Shown here: positions 17,947-25,695 of the stretch, in pieces
Layout: every line of letters starts with the position of its first letter
How positions within the stretch are numbered: the first letter of the stretch is position 1
Assembly (NCBI RefSeq): GCF_034424215.1
Contig: NZ_CP139960.1
Span: forward strand, 4,898,001 to 4,962,000
Length of the DNA stretch: 64,000 bases
Direction of reading: 5' to 3'
DNA from: Niabella yanshanensis
Lineage (GTDB): Bacteria > Bacteroidota > Bacteroidia > Chitinophagales > Chitinophagaceae
Notes under the pieces: generated by a model
Told to the model about the DNA's origin: nothing
Databases searched by the model: none
Seen by the model: only the letters and a program-made list of their open reading frames with translations
Made by a program: the position numbers and the translations under genes

Positions 17947-19875
17947 ATGAAGAAAAAAATCTATACTATAATAATTGCAGTTTTTATAGCTACAGGGCTA
18001 AGCTCCTGTGGTAAATACCTGGACATTGTTCCGGATAACATTCCAACGGTTGATAATGCTTTTTCAGACAGGTACAATGCGATAAAGTTTTTGGCCACCT
18101 GCTACTGGGGTATTCCCAAATCTGCGGGTTGGAACGAAAACCCGGGCATATTTGGTGCCATGGAAATGATTTTTAACAGGGATCATAGAACTCAGGCCGG
18201 TATGCGTTTCGGGTTGTCCGAAAATAGCGCTGCGCTGGCGTTGGTTAATTACTGGAGCAATAACTCCAGCTACGTAAGATCGCTATATGCAGGTATGAGA
18301 GACTGCAATACTTTCCTGGAGCGTATTGATGGCGTAAAGGATGTGAACCAGTATGAAAAAGAGCGAATGAAGGCGGAGGTAAAGCTCATTAAAGCTTATC
18401 TTAACTTTTACCTGATACAATACTACGGACCCATGACACCACTTCGCGAGAACACGCCGGTGAATGAAAGTACAGCCGGGGTTAGAACAGAAAGAGAGAA
18501 AGTGGATGATTGCTTTACGTATGTAGTAGGGCTGATAGATGAAGTAATTAACTCAGCAGCTTTACCTCTGAATATTGAAAACCGGAACGCAGAACTGGGA
18601 CGTTTTACAGCGTCGGTAGCACATATGCTGAAAGCAAAGGTATTGGTGTTTTGGGCCAGTCCGCTTTTCAACGGTAATCGTGATTACAGCGGTTTTGTAA
18701 ATCACGAAAACGAACCCTTTTTTAATCAGCAGTATATTGCAGCGAGATGGGACAGCGCAGCCAGCGCATGCAAACGGGCTATTGAAGTGTGTACTGAAGC
18801 GGGCATTCGTTTGTATAAAAGATCAGACTACCAGGCGGTAAATGCCCGGCAGATATCGGATACGACATTGCTGATCAATACGCTCAGAAGTGCGGTTACA
18901 CAAAGATGGAATCCTGAAGTAGTATGGGGAAATTCTTCCTATCCCGCAGATTGGATTTTTCAGCTGATTTCTTTGCCTCGCCTTGAGCCGGCCACTTCCA
19001 CGCCCTCCGGTATGACCGGCACTTTAAGTGTTCCGCTATCTACTGTCGAGCTTTTTTACTCTAATAATGGTGTGCCTATTAATGAAGATATTTCTTACCC
19101 TTACGGAAGCAGATACAGTATTCGTATAGGTGATGCCGCTCACAATCTTTTAATAGCTTCGGGAGAGAAAACAGCCGCGCTCAATTTTGACCGGGAGACG
19201 CGGTTTTACTCCACGCTGGGTTTTGATCGGGGCCGGTGGTATGGGAATTCTTATCGTACATCTACAGAAAGCGAAACGCCTTATCCTAAAAACCGGTTCG
19301 GGGAATACTCTTCTGTATTTAACCCGGGAGAGTACAATGCCACCGGGTATTGGGCCAAGAAGCTGGTGTCTATGAACACAACCTGGCGTGATGCGAATAG
19401 TGTATCGGAAGAAACCTATCCTTATCCCGATATGCGGTTTGCAGACCTCCTGTTGCTTTGCGCTGAAGCCCTCAATGAGTCAAAATCGGCTCCCGACCAG
19501 GAAGTGTACCTGTACATTGATTCAGTAAGGTCCAGGGCAGGCTTAAAAGGGGTGGTTGAAAGCTGGGCCAGTCACTCTAACCAGCCATCCAAGCCGCTTA
19601 GCAAAGAAGGTATGCGCCAGATCATACAGCAGGAGCGAAAAATAGAGCTGGCCTGCGAAGGAAGTTATTATTGGGACAGCCACCGATGGAAGACTGCTTT
19701 AACCGAACAGAACCGGCCGATTATGGGATGGAATGTTAATGGCCGGGAAGCGGAAGAGTATTACACACTGGTGAGTGTTTACGTGCAGCAGTTTACCTAT
19801 CGCGATTATTTCGCACCGATCCCACAGTCGGAAATGATCAAAAATCCTTTGTTAATTCAAAATCCGGGCTGGTAG
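17947..19875 (+). CDS. SusD/RagB surface glycan-binding lipoprotein (PUL 1)
   Basis: 642 aa. Lipoprotein signal ends IATGLSSCGK; the mature N-terminus KYLDIVPDNIPT is typical of RagB/SusD. Helical TPR-like segments (KAEVKLIKAYLNFYLIQYYG) and the C-terminal KIELACEGSYYWDSHRWK and ending LIQNPGW are family hallmarks. It forms the lid over the SusC barrel at the cell surface. It is similar in layout to the SusD of PUL 2 (SYYWDSHRWK here, WDLRRWK there), indicating paralogy. Confidence 0.94.
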   Translation: MKKKIYTIIIAVFIATGLSSCGKYLDIVPDNIPTVDNAFSDRYNAIKFLATCYWGIPKSAGWNENPGIFGAMEMIFNRDHRTQAGMRFGLSENSAALALVNYWSNNSSYVRSLYAGMRDCNTFLERIDGVKDVNQYEKERMKAEVKLIKAYLNFYLIQYYGPMTPLRENTPVNESTAGVRTEREKVDDCFTYVVGLIDEVINSAALPLNIENRNAELGRFTASVAHMLKAKVLVFWASPLFNGNRDYSGFVNHENEPFFNQQYIAARWDSAASACKRAIEVCTEAGIRLYKRSDYQAVNARQISDTTLLINTLRSAVTQRWNPEVVWGNSSYPADWIFQLISLPRLEPATSTPSGMTGTLSVPLSTVELFYSNNGVPINEDISYPYGSRYSIRIGDAAHNLLIASGEKTAALNFDRETRFYSTLGFDRGRWYGNSYRTSTESETPYPKNRFGEYSSVFNPGEYNATGYWAKKLVSMNTTWRDANSVSEETYPYPDMRFADLLLLCAEALNESKSAPDQEVYLYIDSVRSRAGLKGVVESWASHSNQPSKPLSKEGMRQIIQQERKIELACEGSYYWDSHRWKTALTEQNRPIMGWNVNGREAEEYYTLVSVYVQQFTYRDYFAPIPQSEMIKNPLLIQNPGW

Positions 19876-19892
19876 CCTTTAAAATATTGCGT

Positions 19893-21062
19893 ATGAAATA
19901 CTCATTTTTAATAATATCCGGGTTGCTGATGGTATTGGGCTGCACTAAAAAAGTGAATGAGCCGATATCAAAAAGCCTGGGTAAGCCCATGCAGGTGACA
20001 GAAGTTAAAGTAGAGAACCTGGCTGGCGGTGCACTCATCAGTTATCGGATACCTAACCAGCAGGATATTATAAGTGTAAAAGCCACTTATACTTTGGAAA
20101 CGGGAAAAAAAATGGAGGCGATGGCCTCTATTTATGAAAATAAAATTACAGTAGTTGGCTTTAATGACGAGAAAGCCCACGAAGTGATGCTTTACACGGT
20201 TAACCGCGCACAGGAGGTTTCAGATCCTGTTAGTTGTACTGTTCAGCCATTAGAATCGCCTTTGAGCCAGGTAGCAAAGACGATGTTTATACAAGGTGAT
20301 TTTGGGGGCGCAAGGTATAGCTGGGCCAACGAATTTAAGTCACCGCTTACCTTCGAATTTTTTACTCCTGACTCTTTGGGTAGAATGGCATTGGTACGGA
20401 TTGTTAATTCCCAGCTCTTAGAAGGTTTGCAGTCATTAAGAGGTTATAAGCCCCAGCCCAGGCCATTTGGTGTAGTGGTGAAAGATAACTTCGGCAATCG
20501 CTCAGATACGATATTCCCCACCGGGAGGTTGATTACGCCGTTGTATGAAGAAAAGCTCTCGAAGAGCCGTATGCGAATCATGAAGCTGGCTAATGACCAG
20601 AACTTTACCAATTTCGAGGGTTCGGATCAAAAGATAATTGATGATGATCTGAACTCATTCGGTCACTCTCCGTCTTCTTCTCTTCCAGCTCCTTTCACGA
20701 TCGACCTGGGCGTTGTAGCCAAGGTAAGCCGGTTGGTGATATTTCAGCGCAGGTACAGTAACAGTTATTATAACTGGGGTAATCCGCGCGCCTTCGATTT
20801 ATATGTACGCACGACGGCTCCTTCGCAAAGCGGCGATTGGGCAGAGTGGACGAAGATTAAGGACACAGAGATCATGAAGCCTTCGGGTCCCTCAAGCACT
20901 GTTACCGATGATGACCTCCGTGTAGCTGAAGCGGGACACGAGTTTACATTCGATCTGTCGCAGGAGCCGGTACGTTATATCCGTATAGTGGTAAAGTCTA
21001 CATGGGGTAGCACTACGTTCACGCACCCGGCCGAAATTGATGTTTTTGGTGAACCCAAATAA
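19893..21062 (+). CDS. Surface lipoprotein with DUF4959/DUF5126/DUF5000-type domains (PUL 1)
   Basis: 389 aa from ATG 19893. Lipoprotein signal LLMVLGCTKK. N-terminal Fn3-like part (VTEVKVENLAGGALISYRIP), a middle part with PRPFGVVVKDNFGNRSDTIF, and a C-terminal discoidin-like region (FTIDLGVVAKVSRLVIFQR, then VRYIRIVVKSTWG). In other Bacteroidota these proteins are the surface glycan-binding partners of SusCD. A parallel protein with the same order of parts is at 33624-34844 in PUL 2. It follows SusD by 17 bases. Confidence 0.85.
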   Translation: MKYSFLIISGLLMVLGCTKKVNEPISKSLGKPMQVTEVKVENLAGGALISYRIPNQQDIISVKATYTLETGKKMEAMASIYENKITVVGFNDEKAHEVMLYTVNRAQEVSDPVSCTVQPLESPLSQVAKTMFIQGDFGGARYSWANEFKSPLTFEFFTPDSLGRMALVRIVNSQLLEGLQSLRGYKPQPRPFGVVVKDNFGNRSDTIFPTGRLITPLYEEKLSKSRMRIMKLANDQNFTNFEGSDQKIIDDDLNSFGHSPSSSLPAPFTIDLGVVAKVSRLVIFQRRYSNSYYNWGNPRAFDLYVRTTAPSQSGDWAEWTKIKDTEIMKPSGPSSTVTDDDLRVAEAGHEFTFDLSQEPVRYIRIVVKSTWGSTTFTHPAEIDVFGEPK

Positions 21063-21131
21063 TATCTTTCGCAATTAGTCAGCGTTGAACGGATACATGG
21101 TACTTAAATATTCATAAGACAAAAAATAGTT

Positions 21132-22241
21132 ATGAAATACGTGATTTATATATTTATTATCTGCTGCGTGTTAACGGGCGCAGCATCCTGTGACAAGTTT
21201 ACCGATGTTCATAAGGAGTTTATAAAAGACGGAGAAACCGTCTATGCCGTTAAACCAGATTCGGTAGCATTTGTTTCAGGTAAACAGCGTTTGAAAATGC
21301 GGCTATGGATGGTGAATGGTGTTAATGTAAAAGATATGGTTGTTACCTGGAATAACGGGGCAGATTCTCTGGTAGTGCCAGCCAGCTTTAAGTCGGGCAG
21401 AGATAGTATGGAAGTATTAATAACCGGTCTCGAGGAAAAATCTTATGCCTTTAACATTTATTCCATCGATAATTTTAAAAACAGGTCATTGACTTATACA
21501 CAGTTTGGTGCGGCGTATGGGTCTTTGTATGCTTCTACATTAGTTAATCGTCGTATTCGCCAGGTATCCCTTACAGAGGCATCGGCTGGGATTGAATGGT
21601 TTGCCGGCGGCGAGGGAATGATCTATAACGAAATCAAATACATTTCAAAATTTTCGGGGCTTGATACCGTACTCAGGACACCGTCAGGTTCCTTTTCTAT
21701 TTCGTTTGATGCGAAGGCGGGATCTGCCTTTCAATATCGCTCTCTGTTCATTCCGCAGGCTGCGTCCATTGATACTTTTTATACCAATTGGGACGATGGG
21801 CAGCTGCCGGACACTTATTTGTTTAATCGTTCTTTATGGAAGGTATTAGCTGTGTCGGATGAGAGAGCCAGCGATGGCGGCGGGATGAATACTTTGATTG
21901 ATGGTAACCTTGATTCTTACTGGCATTCGCAATATGACCCCCATGCTCCTTTACCACATTGGGCAATTATTGATATGGTCTCGGATAAAAATATCAGCTA
22001 TTTTGAAATATACCGCAGAAAAGGTAATACAGATGCCAAAACCGCGCAGGTGTATGTAGGAGACAGTCCGGATCCTTTGGGTACCTGGACGCTGGCGGGC
22101 CAGGGCGTTTTCGCTTCCGGCGATAAACTATCAATAAATAATACCAACCAGGCAAAAGGAAGATACATGAAGATTCAGTTCCCCGACAGTAACCGTCCTC
22201 CATTTACGGCTATAGCCGAGGTATATGTTTACGGTAAATAA
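21132..22241 (+). CDS. DUF4998 lipoprotein with C-terminal discoidin-like domain (PUL 1)
   Basis: 369 aa. Lipoprotein signal VLTGAASCDK. The N-terminal half matches DUF4998: VTWNNGADSLVVPASFKSGR, then LEEKSYAFNIYSIDNFKNRS. The last 130 residues look like a discoidin/F5-8 type C carbohydrate-binding fold (IDGNLDSYWHSQYD, HWAIIDMVSDKNISYFEIYR, RYMKIQFPDS). Likely a second surface glycan-binding protein. It has a counterpart at 32368-33585 in PUL 2. Confidence 0.85.
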   Translation: MKYVIYIFIICCVLTGAASCDKFTDVHKEFIKDGETVYAVKPDSVAFVSGKQRLKMRLWMVNGVNVKDMVVTWNNGADSLVVPASFKSGRDSMEVLITGLEEKSYAFNIYSIDNFKNRSLTYTQFGAAYGSLYASTLVNRRIRQVSLTEASAGIEWFAGGEGMIYNEIKYISKFSGLDTVLRTPSGSFSISFDAKAGSAFQYRSLFIPQAASIDTFYTNWDDGQLPDTYLFNRSLWKVLAVSDERASDGGGMNTLIDGNLDSYWHSQYDPHAPLPHWAIIDMVSDKNISYFEIYRRKGNTDAKTAQVYVGDSPDPLGTWTLAGQGVFASGDKLSINNTNQAKGRYMKIQFPDSNRPPFTAIAEVYVYGK

Positions 22242-22333
22242 AATCCTTATCACTATTTAATTTAATAAAGTACGGAACGCCGGCTCGTTTTGCAAAAAGC
22301 AAGACGGGCAGCAATCCGTTAAAATTACAGTAC

Positions 22334-23251
22334 ATGCAACGACGTTCATTTCTTAGAAATAGCCTGTTATCCACGGGAGCCCTGGCAGTAACTGGTTCTT
22401 TATCTGCAAGAAACCAGGTAAACCCTTCTTTAAAATTTAAACTTGATTATGCGCCTCATGATGGCATGTTCTCTACCAGTGCAGGAGGTGATTTTATAGA
22501 CCAGATCAAATATATGCACGACCTGGGTTTCAGATCGATTGAAGATAACGGAATGGCCGGACGATCAACTGAGCAACAAACACAAATTGGGGAAACCCTT
22601 GCTAAACTGGGAATGCGTATGGGCGTATTTGTAGTACCCAAGGGTGGTAACGGAGCCAATACCCTGGCCGCAAAAAACAACAGGCACGTGGATATTTTCC
22701 TGGAAGGGTGCAGAAAATCAGTGGAAGTAGCCAAGCGCTGTAACGCGAAATGGGTTACGGTTGTGCCGGGAGATTTTGAAAAACATTTACCCATTGCCAT
22801 ACAAACGTCGAATGTAATTGAGGCTTTACGCCGGGGTGCCGAAATATTCGAGCCCCACGGAATAGTAATGGTACTGGAGCCTTTAAGCGATTCACCTGAT
22901 TTGTTTTTGCGTACTTCCACACAAACTTATGAGATCTGTAAAGCAGTAGATAGCCCTAGTTGTAAAATACTGTTTGACGCCTATCATTTGCAAAAGAATG
23001 AGGGCAATCTGATTGCGAATCTAGAGCTGTGCTGGGATGAAACACCTTATATACAGGTGGGAGATAATCCCGGCAGGAGGGAGCCAACCACCGGGGAGAT
23101 TAATTATAAAAATGTCTTCAAATTCTTATATGATAAGGGATACAAAGGTATAGTGGGTATGGAGCATGGAACTTCCCTGCAGGGCAAACAGGGGGAGCAA
23201 CGACTGGTACAGGCTTACCGCGAAGTAGATGATTTTCCGGTGGCAAAATAA
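22334..23251 (+). CDS. Sugar phosphate isomerase/epimerase-type TIM-barrel protein, exported
   Basis: 305 aa. The first 27 residues (MQRRSFLRNSLLSTGALAVT) look like a Tat signal. The rest matches the hydroxypyruvate isomerase/xylose isomerase-like TIM barrel: YMHDLGFRSIEDNGM, KRCNAKWVTVVPGDF, VMVLEPLSDSPDLFLRT, ILFDAYHLQ and TPYIQVGDNPGRREPTTGEI, with metal ligands probably E in VLEPL, D in FDAYH and E in GMEHG. It probably isomerises or epimerises a keto or aldo sugar acid or sugar in the periplasm, which is unusual as most relatives are cytoplasmic. Fourth gene after susC in PUL 1. Confidence 0.82.
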   Translation: MQRRSFLRNSLLSTGALAVTGSLSARNQVNPSLKFKLDYAPHDGMFSTSAGGDFIDQIKYMHDLGFRSIEDNGMAGRSTEQQTQIGETLAKLGMRMGVFVVPKGGNGANTLAAKNNRHVDIFLEGCRKSVEVAKRCNAKWVTVVPGDFEKHLPIAIQTSNVIEALRRGAEIFEPHGIVMVLEPLSDSPDLFLRTSTQTYEICKAVDSPSCKILFDAYHLQKNEGNLIANLELCWDETPYIQVGDNPGRREPTTGEINYKNVFKFLYDKGYKGIVGMEHGTSLQGKQGEQRLVQAYREVDDFPVAK

Positions 23252-23286
23252 ATAATAAGAAAGGTTTTAAGAACAGAAATTAATCT

Positions 23287-24222
23287 ATGCGATTTGAATT
23301 TTTAACCGTTGCTGGTTTGGGGCTATCCCTCAATGTTTTTGGGCAGCAGCCGGCTTTTGAAAAATACAAACAAGCCATCCCTGGCTCTGCGGTTCAATTT
23401 GAAATGATTCCGGTAAAGGCGGGCAGTTTCTTGATGGGAAGCAGCAGGGCTGCTGATGAAAAGCCGCACCAGGTTGAGCTCAGCGCGTTTTGGATGGGCG
23501 CGCGCGAAGTAACACACGATGAATTTGCTCTATACCTGAATGACGAGACCTACGCCGAAAACAGCGCTGTGGATGCTATAACACGTCCATCACGTCCCTA
23601 TATAGAAGTTACCCTGGGGATGGGGAAAGAGGGTGGCTTTCCTGCCAACAGTATGAAGCAACATGGAGCTTTGATGTACTGCAAATGGTTGTATGAAAAA
23701 ACAGGCATATTTTATCGCCTGCCCACTGAAGCTGAGTGGGAGTATGCCTGTAAAGCGGGTACTAAAACCACTTACTTTTTTGGTGACGACAGTACTCATT
23801 TGAAAGATTACGCCTGGTACGGGGCCAACAGCGATCAAAAATATCATGAGACAGGTTTGAAGAAGCCTAACCCCTGGGGATTTTATGATATGTTAGGAAA
23901 TGTTCAGGAATGGGTATTGGATCAATATGGGGCTGATACCTATAACAAGAGAGAGAAGTTGACACAGGATCCGGTTGCCGTGCCTACAGTTAAACACCCG
24001 CTGGTAGTGAGAGGCGGCAACTATAATGACCCCGCTAAATCCCTCCGAAGCGCAAAAAGATCATCCTCCGATCTTGTCTGGAATCGCAGGGACCCACAGA
24101 TCCCGAAAAGCAAATGGTGGAATGCAGATGCTCCATTTGTTGGCTTCAGGCTGGTGCGCCCATTGCTTCAGCCATCAAAGCAGGAGGTAGAGAAATTCTT
24201 TGAAACCTATCTGACATTATAA
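23287..24222 (+). CDS. SUMF1/EgtB/PvdO-fold protein, lacks sulfatase-activating cysteines
   Basis: 311 aa. Signal peptide, then the formylglycine-generating-enzyme fold: FEMIPVKAGSFLMGSS, FWMGAREVTHDEFALYLND, YRLPTEAEWEYACKAGT, NPWGFYDMLGNVQEWVLDQ and VVRGGNYNDPAKSLRSAKR. In true sulfatase-activating enzymes the region after RGGS carries two cysteines; here that segment has none, and no sulfatase gene is in the window. So it is probably a non-catalytic or differently acting family member (inference). Its position in PUL 1, 35 bases after the isomerase gene, ties it to sugar handling. Confidence 0.85.
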   Translation: MRFEFLTVAGLGLSLNVFGQQPAFEKYKQAIPGSAVQFEMIPVKAGSFLMGSSRAADEKPHQVELSAFWMGAREVTHDEFALYLNDETYAENSAVDAITRPSRPYIEVTLGMGKEGGFPANSMKQHGALMYCKWLYEKTGIFYRLPTEAEWEYACKAGTKTTYFFGDDSTHLKDYAWYGANSDQKYHETGLKKPNPWGFYDMLGNVQEWVLDQYGADTYNKREKLTQDPVAVPTVKHPLVVRGGNYNDPAKSLRSAKRSSSDLVWNRRDPQIPKSKWWNADAPFVGFRLVRPLLQPSKQEVEKFFETYLTL

Positions 24223-24270
24223 CTATAATAAACGGGTATTATTATCTCATTTTTATTTAAATAAACAACT

Positions 24271-25593
24271 ATGGATCATAAAACTTCACGTAGAAAATTC
24301 GTACAACAGACCGGCTTGCTGGCTGGTGGTTTAGCTGCGGCGCCTCTCTTTAGCAATGCCAATTTTTTTTCAGGCGCTGCAGGTGTTATAAAGGTGGCAT
24401 TGATAGGCTGCGGCGGTCGTGGAACGGGTGCGGCACTACAGGCTTTGAGTACTACTCAAAATGTGCAATTAGTAGCTATGGCAGATGCTTTCAGGGATCG
24501 GCTGGATGATTGCTATAAATCTATAACCGGGAATCTGGCAGAATCGGGTATTAGCGCCAGCAAAGTAAATGTACCTGAAGAGAGAAAATTTACCGGCTTT
24601 GATGCTTATGAAAAGGCAATTGCTTTGGCAGATGTAGTATTACTCACAACGCCTCCCGGTTTCAGGCCTATTCACTTTGAAGCGGCTGTAAAGCAAGGTA
24701 AACATGTGTTTATGGAAAAACCTGTTGCGACGGATCCTGCGGGCATTAAGAAAGTACTGGATATGGCCCAGGTGGCCAAACAGAAGAAATTAAATGTGGT
24801 AGTAGGATTGCAGCGCAGATACCAGAATTCTTACCGGGCGTTGTTTAAAAATAAAGATCTGATCGGTGATATAACATCAGCCCAGGCCTGGTGGAATAAC
24901 GATGGCGTATGGGTGAAAGAGCGCCAGGCAGGCCAGACGGAAATGGAATACCAGATGCGTAACTGGTATTATTTTAACTGGCTTTGCGGCGATCATATAG
25001 TGGAGCAGCACGTGCATAACATTGATGTGGTGAACTGGTTTAAAAATGCATACCCGGTTAAAGCGCAGGGACTGGGAGGGCGACAGGTGCGTACCGACAA
25101 GAAATATGGAGAAATATACGACCATCATTTTGTAGAGTTTCATTACGCAGACGGCAGCATTTTAAACAGCCAGTGCCGCCATATTCCACGCACGATGAGT
25201 AAGGTTGATGAGTTGCTTATTGGAACAAAGGGGAAGATTTATGGAGATGCGGCGGTGATCAAAGATCATAAAGGCAATACGCTTTTCGCATTCGATAAAA
25301 AAGGAGAGAACAATCCTTACCAGGCTGAGCACGATGAGTTATTTGCTGCCATAGCAAAAGGCGAATATAAGTTCTGGGATGCGGAATACGGCGCCAAAAG
25401 TACACTGACCGGAATTATAGGACGGATGGCTACCTATAGTGGTGAAGTGATCGATTTTGAAAAAGCACTGAATAGTGGTATCGATCTGATGCCCAAAAAA
25501 TTCAGTTTCGATGCTGATCCGTTGATCATGCCTGACGCCAATGGCATGTATGCTGTTGCAACGCCGGGCAGAACCCGATATAATGTTTCTTAG
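24271..25593 (+). CDS. Gfo/Idh/MocA-family oxidoreductase with Tat signal
   Basis: 440 aa. Twin-arginine-type leader (TSRRKFVQQTGLLAGGLAAA), a Rossmann motif ALIGCGGRGTGAA (43-55) and the family EKP motif at 149-151 (FMEKPVATDP). The C-terminal domain contains the conserved segment CGDHIVEQHVHNIDVVNW, with the histidine expected near the active site. These enzymes use tightly bound NAD(P) to oxidise, or redox-neutrally rearrange, sugars and inositols; the Tat signal places it in the periplasm with its cofactor. Last gene of PUL 1. Substrate unknown. Confidence 0.9.
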   Translation: MDHKTSRRKFVQQTGLLAGGLAAAPLFSNANFFSGAAGVIKVALIGCGGRGTGAALQALSTTQNVQLVAMADAFRDRLDDCYKSITGNLAESGISASKVNVPEERKFTGFDAYEKAIALADVVLLTTPPGFRPIHFEAAVKQGKHVFMEKPVATDPAGIKKVLDMAQVAKQKKLNVVVGLQRRYQNSYRALFKNKDLIGDITSAQAWWNNDGVWVKERQAGQTEMEYQMRNWYYFNWLCGDHIVEQHVHNIDVVNWFKNAYPVKAQGLGGRQVRTDKKYGEIYDHHFVEFHYADGSILNSQCRHIPRTMSKVDELLIGTKGKIYGDAAVIKDHKGNTLFAFDKKGENNPYQAEHDELFAAIAKGEYKFWDAEYGAKSTLTGIIGRMATYSGEVIDFEKALNSGIDLMPKKFSFDADPLIMPDANGMYAVATPGRTRYNVS

Positions 25594-25609
25594 AGTACTT
25601 TGAAAAATA

Positions 25610-25650
25610 AAAACGGAGCTATTTTAAAAAAAGACGGCTCCGTTTTCTTT
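25610..25650. terminator. Bidirectional terminator between PUL 1 and PUL 2
   Basis: A perfect 10-bp stem AAAACGGAGC (25610-25619) and GCTCCGTTTT (25637-25646), followed by T-rich sequence on the plus strand and, because the left arm starts with an A run preceded by more A, U-rich on the minus strand as well. It sits between the converging ends at 25593 and 25696. Confidence 0.85.
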
Positions 25651-25695
25651 TATCCAAATTGCCCGTGCCAGGTCTGGTATAAAAAGCAGGTTGGA

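Noticed and set aside
23287-24222. Sulfatase-activating enzyme
   Set aside because: The needed cysteine pair is missing and no sulfatase is in the window.
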